Positions 6,549-10,357 of a stretch of 10,357 bases of DNA are shown here, in pieces. The DNA comes from Saprospiraceae bacterium (lineage in GTDB: Bacteria; Bacteroidota; Bacteroidia; Chitinophagales; Saprospiraceae), in contig JADZFP010000533.1 in the NCBI GenBank assembly GCA_020849825.1, positions 1 to 10,357 of the forward strand, written 5' to 3'. Position 1 is the stretch's first letter; every line of letters starts with the position of its first letter. A model generated the notes under the pieces. It did not search any database. It was not told where the DNA came from and worked only from the letters and a program-made list of their open reading frames with translations. Both the position numbers and the translations under genes were made by a program.

Positions 6549-6630
6549 AGCTGTTTTTAATGGCGTGGCCGTTCCAGGTCCGCCGAGAAAATGTGCAAAA
6601 CTTCCCGCCGTTTTCTCGCGCCGGATGCCG

Positions 6631-6638
6631 TACTTTTG
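6631..6638 (+). promoter_or_regulatory. -7 promoter element immediately before dnaX
   Basis: TACTTTTG matches TAnnTTTG fully and ends only 6 nt before the dnaX ATG at 6645. Bacteroidota promoters usually initiate about 5-7 nt after this box, so the transcript would begin at or next to the start codon. I see no TTG at the proper -33 distance; TTTT at 6611-6614 is the nearest T-rich stretch. Confidence 0.55.
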
Positions 6639-6644
6639 TCGAAC

Positions 6645-8381
6645 ATGAGCAACTTCATCGTTTCTGCCCGCAAGTACCGTCCACAGCGTTTTGAAGACGT
6701 AGTGGGTCAGCAGCACGTTGCCGGCACCCTGAAAAATGCCCTGGCCACCGATCACGTGGCCCACGCATTTTTGTTTACCGGTCCGCGCGGCGTGGGCAAA
6801 ACGACCTGTGCACGTATCCTCGCCAAAGTGCTCAATTGCGAAAACCCCAGCAAGGAACACGACGCCTGCAACCAGTGTTCCTCCTGTACGGCATTCAACG
6901 AAAACGCCTCTTTCAACATCATCGAGCTCGACGCGGCCTCCAATAACTCGGTCGAGCACATCCGGGCCCTGATCGAACAGGTGCGTTTTCCGCCGCAACA
7001 GGGCCGTTACAAGGTGTTTATCATCGACGAGGTGCACATGCTCTCCCAGGCAGCTTTCAATGCCTTCCTCAAAACCCTGGAAGAGCCGCCGCCCTACGCC
7101 ATTTTTATCCTCGCCACCACCGAAAAACACAAGATTATCCCCACGATCCTTTCGCGCTGTCAGATCTTCGACTTCCGCCGGATTACCGTGGGCGATATGG
7201 TGCTGCACCTCAAAAATATTTGCCAGAAAGAGGGTATCACAGCCGAAGAAGACGCCCTGCACATCATTGCCCAAAAGGCCGACGGCGCCCTGCGCGACGC
7301 CTTGTCGATCTTCGACCGGATTACCAGTTCTTCCCGCGAAAATATTCGCTACGAAGACGTGATCGAGAACCTCAACGTGCTCGATTACGACTATTACTTC
7401 CAGATCACCGACGCTTTGCTGGCCGAAGATTTGCCCGCATTGCTCAACCTTTTCGACCAGATTCTGCGCAAAGGTTTCGAGCCGGATGTGTTTGTCAACG
7501 GCCTGGCCGAACACCTGCGCAACCTGCTGGTGTGTAAAGACGAAGCCACGCTGGCCCTGCTCGAAGTCGGTGAAGGCCTGCGCGAACGCTACCGCCGGCA
7601 GGCCGCGCTTTCCCCCAACAGTTTCCTGCTCTCCGCACTCAATCTCGCCAACGATTGCGACGTCAATTTCCGCATGGCGCGCCACAAACGCCTGCACGTC
7701 GAAATGTCGCTGATTAAAATGTGCCATATCGGCCGGGCAGTGAAAGCCGCCGACCTGCTGCAGGAAAAAAAAACGACTGACGCAGGCAAACAGCCTGCCG
7801 TGACCCCTCCCGCACCCACAACGGAGCGTCCGCAAGCAACCCTGCAAAGCGGAAACGCCCAGGCGCTGAGCCCCGAGCAAATGTCGACGCTCTCCGTCGA
7901 CCTGCGCCTTGGCCTGCGAAAAGCCGATAAAGTAGCGCTCAAACTCGAAGCATTCGAAGAGGCCGTTCAGGTGGAAGAAGCCGAACGCGCCGCCCGCACC
8001 AGCCGGGTGTCGCTCGAAAATGCGCGCGAGGAATGGCTGCGCTATGCCGAAGCAGCCCGTACCCCTACGCTCCGGCAGGCTATGCAAAACGCCGATCTCC
8101 GGCTGGAAGAGAAAACCATCGTCGCGCGGCTGGGATCCACTGTACACCAGGGCTACATCCGCGAGGAGGGCATGCGCCTGCTCGATTATCTGCGCCAGCA
8201 ATTGCACGACGTGCAGGTCAAAATCAAACTGGAGATCGACGAGGCCAAACAGGCCGAAATACATGCCGTTACGGCCGCCAATAAACCCCTGACCACCAAG
8301 GAAAAATTTGATAAAATGCGGGAAATCAACCCCTTGGTAAACGACCTGATCCAGCGTTTTGACCTCAAACTCGACGAGTAA
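6645..8381 (+). CDS. dnaX: DNA polymerase III subunit gamma/tau (clamp loader)
   Basis: The product is 578 residues from the ATG at 6645 (MSNFIVSARKYRPQRFEDVV, the family's standard N terminus). The 18 codons upstream include the promoter box and are excluded. It is the AAA+ ATPase core of the clamp loader, which opens the DnaN ring and places it on primed DNA at the replication fork. Visible motifs: Walker A GPRGVGKT (46-53), a zinc module with Cys65, 75, 78 and 81, Walker B IIDEVHML (126-133), sensor 1 ATTEKHK (157-163), the arginine-finger SRC (170-172) and sensor 2 GALRD (214-218). The collar domain ends near residue 357. After that come a Pro/Ala/Thr-rich linker and a tau-specific C-terminal part with a variable sequence, ending in the Bacteroidota-like tail KFDKMREINPLVNDLIQRFDL. 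A slip site near codon 376 (separate entry) could yield a shorter gamma form. pyrD follows after 33 nt and is probably co-transcribed. Confidence 0.96.
   Translation: MSNFIVSARKYRPQRFEDVVGQQHVAGTLKNALATDHVAHAFLFTGPRGVGKTTCARILAKVLNCENPSKEHDACNQCSSCTAFNENASFNIIELDAASNNSVEHIRALIEQVRFPPQQGRYKVFIIDEVHMLSQAAFNAFLKTLEEPPPYAIFILATTEKHKIIPTILSRCQIFDFRRITVGDMVLHLKNICQKEGITAEEDALHIIAQKADGALRDALSIFDRITSSSRENIRYEDVIENLNVLDYDYYFQITDALLAEDLPALLNLFDQILRKGFEPDVFVNGLAEHLRNLLVCKDEATLALLEVGEGLRERYRRQAALSPNSFLLSALNLANDCDVNFRMARHKRLHVEMSLIKMCHIGRAVKAADLLQEKKTTDAGKQPAVTPPAPTTERPQATLQSGNAQALSPEQMSTLSVDLRLGLRKADKVALKLEAFEEAVQVEEAERAARTSRVSLENAREEWLRYAEAARTPTLRQAMQNADLRLEEKTIVARLGSTVHQGYIREEGMRLLDYLRQQLHDVQVKIKLEIDEAKQAEIHAVTAANKPLTTKEKFDKMREINPLVNDLIQRFDLKLDE
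7765..7801 (+). promoter_or_regulatory. Candidate programmed frameshift or slippage site in dnaX (A9 run plus hairpin)
   Basis: Nine A occupy 7765-7773. In the dnaX frame this is the slippery heptamer A AAA AAA (7766-7772), covering codons 375-376. A -1 slip then reads Asn, Asp and TGA at 7778-7780, giving a 378-residue product. The +1 frame also stops soon, at 7801-7803. Downstream, GCAGGC (7782-7787) and GCCTGC (7793-7798) form a perfect 6-bp stem with a 5-nt loop. It can be redrawn as 8 bp (7780-7801) with one bulged C. The gap from heptamer to stem is 7-9 nt, in the range for -1 stimulators. In E. coli, ribosomal frameshifting in dnaX makes gamma; in Thermus thermophilus, transcriptional slippage on an A9 run does so. 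The site lies just after the end of the collar domain, so the short product would keep the whole clamp-loading core. The site is seen directly in the sequence; its use is inferred. Confidence 0.68.
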
Positions 8382-8414
8382 TGCCGGCCGCCAAAGCCGG
8401 TTAGCCCAGTGAAT

Positions 8415-9467
8415 ATGTACGCTCTCTTCAAACCCGTCCTTTTCTTCCTTTCTCCCGAAACCGCACACCGCGTCACCGTTTTTTTTCTCGACCTGGCCGC
8501 TGCAACCCCACCCCTGCGATGGTTGCTGAAACGCTGGTATTGCCTGGAAAAACAATCGCTGGAAAGCCGGGTATTGGGTCTTCGTTTTCCCAACCCCGTG
8601 GGGCTTGCCGCGGGCTTTGACAAAGATGGAAAACATATCGACGGCCTGGCCTGTCTGGGTTTCGGTTTTGTCGAAGTCGGTACCGTAACGCCCAAGCCCC
8701 AGGACGGAAACCCGCAGCCCCGCCTTTTTCGCTTGCCTGCCGACCGCGCACTGATCAACAGAATGGGTTTTAACAACGAAGGCCTGGAGGCCCTGGTCGC
8801 CCGTTTGAAAAAATACCGCGAAAAAACACCGGCCGGCGTTGGCCCCGTAATTGGAGGCAACATCGGGAAGAACAAGGTAACGCCCAATGAAGCGGCCGAG
8901 AACGACTATGTTTTGTGTTTTGAAGCCCTGTTCCCCTGGGTCGACTATTTTGTCGTAAATGTCAGTTCGCCCAATACGCCCGGCCTGCGGGCTTTGCAGG
9001 AAAAGGAGCCGCTGACCCGCCTCCTGAATCTTTTACAGGAAAAAAACAACGCGAAATCCGCTCCCAAGCCCATTTTGCTCAAAATCGCCCCCGACCTCAG
9101 CGACGAACAACTCGACGACATTGCCAGCATTGTGCGGGATACCAGGCTCGCAGGTGTGATCGCGACGAATACCACGATTGCACGGGAACCCTTGCGTACG
9201 CCTCCGGCCGAGGTTGAGGACATCGGCGCGGGCGGCCTGAGCGGCGCGCCGTTGCGCGAGCGCTCGACAGTCGTCATTCGGAGACTGCGCGAATTGCTGG
9301 GCGCCGAAACGGTCATTATCGGCGTCGGCGGCATTGATTCGGCTGCGGCAGCTCAGGAAAAACTGGCTGCCGGCGCCAATCTGGTGCAGGTGTACAGCGG
9401 ACTGGTGTATGAAGGCCCCTCATTAGTCCGTCAAATCCTAAAAAACATTCCCCCATTAGCACATTAG
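8415..9467 (+). CDS. pyrD: Quinone-dependent dihydroorotate dehydrogenase (class 2)
   Basis: The product is 350 residues from the ATG at 8415; a GTG two codons earlier (8409) is an alternative start. It oxidises dihydroorotate to orotate in pyrimidine synthesis, passing electrons through FMN to membrane quinone. The N-terminal 45 residues form the amphipathic helical extension (FKPVLFFLSPETAHRV) that marks class 2 enzymes and docks them on the membrane. The core shows NPVGLAAGFDKDG, the substrate loop NRMGFNNEG, the catalytic-serine motif NVSSPNTPGLR (class 2 enzymes use Ser; class 1 use Cys), KIAPDLSD, ATNTT, GGLSGAPL and the FMN phosphate site GVGGID...GANLVQVYSGLVYEGP. Length and motifs are normal. 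It lies 33 nt after dnaX with no promoter or terminator that I can recognise, so it is probably read from the dnaX promoter. The last codons and the stop fall inside a tandem octamer repeat. Confidence 0.96.
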   Translation: MYALFKPVLFFLSPETAHRVTVFFLDLAAATPPLRWLLKRWYCLEKQSLESRVLGLRFPNPVGLAAGFDKDGKHIDGLACLGFGFVEVGTVTPKPQDGNPQPRLFRLPADRALINRMGFNNEGLEALVARLKKYREKTPAGVGPVIGGNIGKNKVTPNEAAENDYVLCFEALFPWVDYFVVNVSSPNTPGLRALQEKEPLTRLLNLLQEKNNAKSAPKPILLKIAPDLSDEQLDDIASIVRDTRLAGVIATNTTIAREPLRTPPAEVEDIGAGGLSGAPLRERSTVVIRRLRELLGAETVIIGVGGIDSAAAAQEKLAAGANLVQVYSGLVYEGPSLVRQILKNIPPLAH

Positions 9468-9482
9468 CACATTAGCACATTA
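9454..9482. repeat. Octamer tandem repeat (CATTAGCA, about 3.6 copies) between pyrD and the helicase gene
   Basis: CATTAGCA occurs three times without error at 9454-9477, followed by a partial copy CATTA. The TAG stop of pyrD (9465-9467) is formed by the second copy, so the repeat encodes the final Leu-Ala-His. The array fills most of the 17-nt gap up to the convergent helicase stop. It has no stem, so it is not an intrinsic terminator. Since the pyrD stop is in copy two, gain or loss of later copies would not change either protein. Confidence 0.85.
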
Positions 9483-9484
9483 AC

Positions 9485-10357
9485 TCACGTCGCAGGCGGC
9501 GTCTGGGGTTTTTCGCCCCGGTTTTTGCCCCGGTTTCGGCCTCCCCGTCGGCGGCGCTTTTTTTCCGGTTCTTGTTGATCTGTACTCTTTTGGGGCTTTT
9601 CACCGGGGTGAACGACCGTTTTTCCATCTTTTTTATGGTGCCGTGTTTCGTGGCGCGGGCGTTGAGCGGGTTTGTCTTCCCCGACAAGGTGCGCGGGCAG
9701 CGGCATTCGGTCGACGGTTTTGCCGATAAGTTTTTCGATGCGCCGGAACCGACCCTGGTCCATGGGTGCGACCAGGGTGATGGCCTCACCCTTTCGCTCG
9801 GCGCGCGCTGTGCGACCGATGCGGTGCACGTAGTCTTCGGCGTCGCGAGGGATGTCGTAGTTGAGCACCAGGTCGATACCTTCCACGTCGATGCCCCGGC
9901 TGAGCACATCGGTTGCGACCAGGATATTGATTTTCCGGTTGCGGTAATCGAGCATGGTTTGTTCGCGTTCTGCCTGTTCCAGATCGCTGCTGATGGGCGC
10001 CGCGGGCAGCTTGCGTTTCGCCAACTGGCGCGCCAACTGGCCAACGACAACTTTGGTTGAACTGAAAATGATAATTCGTTGGCCTTCGCGGTCTTTCAGT
10101 AATTCGAGCACCAGGAGCAATTTGAGTTTGTAGTCGACATAATACACGGATAGTGCGACGCCTTCGGCGGGTTTTGACAGCGCGATGCTGACGGTTTCCG
10201 GGTTGCGCAGCAGGGTTTTTGCCAGTTTCAACACCAGCGGAGGCATGGTGGCGGAAAACAGAAGGCTTTGCCGATCGGGGTTGATTTTTTTAATAATGGC
10301 CAGCAAATCGGGTTGAAAGCCCATGTCGAGCATCCGGTCGGCCTCGTCGAGCACCAG
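9485..10357 (-). CDS. DEAD-box RNA helicase (RhlE-like), C-terminal part
   Basis: The window cuts this gene: 290 C-terminal residues are present and the N-terminal part with the Q motif and Walker A lies beyond the right edge. The fragment begins in motif II (LVLDEADRMLDMGF) and continues with motif III (FSATMP), motif IV (IIIFSSTK), motif V (VLVATDVLSRGIDVEGIDLV) and motif VI (YVHRIGRTARAERKGEA). It therefore retains the second RecA-like domain complete. The last 50 or so residues are a basic, low-complexity tail rich in Lys, Arg and Gly (KKRRRRGGRNRGKNRGEKP), which in such helicases adds RNA affinity. The enzyme unwinds RNA duplexes using ATP, typically in ribosome assembly, RNA decay or cold adaptation. 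LVLDEADRMLDMGF and the tail favour the RhlE subgroup, but without the N terminus I leave the symbol blank. The gene is convergent with pyrD. Confidence 0.93.
   Translation of the reverse strand: MVLDEADRMLDMGFQPDLLAIIKKINPDRQSLLFSATMPPLVLKLAKTLLRNPETVSIALSKPAEGVALSVYYVDYKLKLLLVLELLKDREGQRIIIFSSTKVVVGQLARQLAKRKLPAAPISSDLEQAEREQTMLDYRNRKINILVATDVLSRGIDVEGIDLVLNYDIPRDAEDYVHRIGRTARAERKGEAITLVAPMDQGRFRRIEKLIGKTVDRMPLPAHLVGEDKPAQRPRHETRHHKKDGKTVVHPGEKPQKSTDQQEPEKKRRRRGGRNRGKNRGEKPQTPPAT

Noticed and set aside
8384..8400. CCGGC/GCCGG inverted repeat after dnaX as a possible terminator
   Set aside because: Only 5 bp and no T run follows, so it is unlikely to stop transcription before pyrD. dnaX-pyrD read-through is more plausible.
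6534..8636. A 700-codon open frame on the minus strand opposite dnaX
   Set aside because: It is antisense to a clearly conserved gene, has no family motifs, and long antisense frames are expected opposite GC-rich genes with biased third positions.
9514..9536. Repeated GCCCCGGTTT in the helicase tail
   Set aside because: It simply encodes the Arg-Asn-Arg-Gly-type basic repeats of the tail and needs no separate explanation.

Overview
The window looks like a chromosomal segment from a member of the Bacteroidota. The evidence is TAnnTTTG-type -7 promoter elements directly upstream of several genes, few recognisable Shine-Dalgarno sequences, the tail of an OmpA/PorT-like outer membrane barrel, a DUF1015 protein, a quinone-type PyrD and a DEAD-box helicase with an Arg/Lys/Gly-rich tail. 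I cannot fix the genus. Saprospiria- or Chitinophagia-like is a guess from the GC-rich coding sequence.

Layout, left to right. (1) The 3' end of a probable outer-membrane beta-barrel gene (+). (2) A small biotin carboxyl carrier-type protein (+), convergent with (3) a membrane-bound class III adenylate cyclase (-) carrying a signal peptide, TPR-like helices, a long coiled coil, one membrane span and a C-terminal cyclase domain. (4) A DUF1015 gene (+) and (5) a subtilisin-family S8 protease with two C-terminal bacterial SH3 domains (+), each with its own well-formed promoter. (6) A lower-GC two-gene toxin-antitoxin-like module (-): a small putative antitoxin overlapping by 4 nt a PIN-domain toxin gene that carries an in-frame amber stop, so it is a pseudogene as read. 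(7) dnaX (+), the DNA polymerase III clamp-loader subunit, followed after 33 nt by (8) pyrD (+). (9) A short octamer tandem repeat separates pyrD from (10) the convergent, truncated gene of an RhlE-like DEAD-box helicase (-). No stretch over 300 bases lacks a gene.

Most genes are unrelated housekeeping or regulatory functions and do not form one pathway. dnaX-pyrD is a likely co-transcribed pair, and the antitoxin and broken toxin are a translationally coupled pair. I found no convincing new multi-gene system. The strongest signal is inside dnaX: a run of nine A at the end of the conserved clamp-loader core (A AAA AAA in frame), a -1 frame stop two codons later, and a hairpin 8-9 nt downstream. 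This is the arrangement expected for programmed frameshifting or transcriptional slippage giving a short gamma-like DnaX next to full-length tau. Second is the nonsense-inactivated PIN toxin beside an intact partner gene. Third is the recurring TAnnTTTG promoter set, one copy of which would make the dnaX mRNA nearly leaderless.
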